Below, piece by piece: positions 39,626 through 39,808 of a stretch of 39,808 bases of DNA; position 1 is the first letter of the stretch, and each line of letters starts with the position of its first letter. Source of the stretch: Bacteroidaceae bacterium (GTDB lineage Bacteria; Bacteroidota; Bacteroidia; Bacteroidales; Bacteroidaceae). The DNA is taken from the NCBI GenBank assembly GCA_017464815.1, contig JAFTYI010000002.1:1-39808 (forward strand). The letters are read 5' to 3'. Position numbers and translations under genes: made by a program. The notes below the pieces were generated by a model, which was not told the origin of the DNA, did no database searches, and saw only the letters and a program-made list of their open reading frames with translations.

Positions 39626-39673
39626 AAAAAGAGAAGCAAGCTCCCTCCAAAAGCATCCTTGCTTCTCCTTTTT
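39626..39673. terminator. Terminator of the YtrA-type operon
   Basis: GAGAAGCAAG (39631-39640) pairs with CTTGCTTCTC (39658-39667) and is followed by CTTTTTT. An A5 run precedes the stem, so it may work both ways. The remaining 135 bases are C-rich without a gene that I can support. Confidence 0.85.
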
Positions 39674-39808
39674 TCTTCTCTTACCTGAGAATTTTCTCCC
39701 CTGCCTGCAAAACCATCCTCCCCCGTCAGATAAAACCCTTCCCCCGTCCTGTGCAAAAGTCCCGCCCCGCGATTCCCATCGCGACCCCTTCCCCTCCATC
39801 CCCCCCAA

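Noticed and set aside
39452-39808. Minus-strand open frame at the right edge
   Set aside because: It is antisense to the GntR gene and the terminator, and its composition is GC-skewed spacer.
1-39808. tRNA, rRNA and known riboswitches
   Set aside because: I looked for cloverleaf-type sequences and well-known leader motifs and saw none; without a covariance search small RNAs cannot be excluded.

Overview
The window is a chromosomal segment of a Bacteroidales gut bacterium, most likely Bacteroidaceae (Bacteroides or Phocaeicola type); I cannot fix the species. The evidence is the many promoters of the Bacteroidetes type (TTTG, then 19-20 bases, then TAnnTTTG), RprX/RprY-type two-component genes beside an EF-G2 paralogue, the rpsF-rpsR-rplI order, GldB- and DUF4861-type proteins, and TlpA-like thioredoxin lipoproteins. 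Most of the window is housekeeping sequence, cut by short gene-poor islands full of repeats and gene fragments.

Layout. 1-2090 is an accessory patch: the end of an IS110-type transposase, a DUF3267 membrane protein, a translationally coupled three-gene module whose central DUF3990 gene has shrunk to 35 codons, and the tail of a Fic-family gene. 2090-7692 is core: meaB and a DUF1573 protein, a DUF59/SufT-like Fe-S factor, lpxH, an MscS channel and an aspartate dehydrogenase. 7693-12935 is accessory: a fragment of one ATPase gene, an intact AAA_14/DUF4143 ATPase, and two TlpA-like lipoproteins driven by an identical 127-bp promoter block, with several repeat families between them. 13000-21780 is core: ribosomal proteins, a MarR regulator, a small membrane protein, rprY-rprX, EF-G2 and hemW. 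21780-23990 holds a second AAA_14 ATPase and a repeat island. 23990-36110 carries an HU-like protein, mtaB and a glycosyltransferase, an esterase, DUF4861-HAD, fabI-gldB-rsmI-like and DPP4. 36300-39600 is a YtrA-type operon: ABC ATPase, two duplicated membrane proteins and a terminal GntR regulator.

The most interesting signal is regulatory. Three ATPase loci (one a remnant) each have their own pair, or two pairs, of palindromic repeats wrapped around the promoter. The repeats differ from locus to locus, as expected if each ATPase family member had a private operator. Other regulatory arrays are four 17-bp palindromes at exact 21-bp spacing ahead of the YtrA-type operon, a perfect AGTGTA/TACACT operator at that operon's start site, and five GTTCCG motifs at exact 10-bp spacing upstream of the HU-like gene. 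No rRNA, tRNA, CRISPR array or complete insertion sequence was found.
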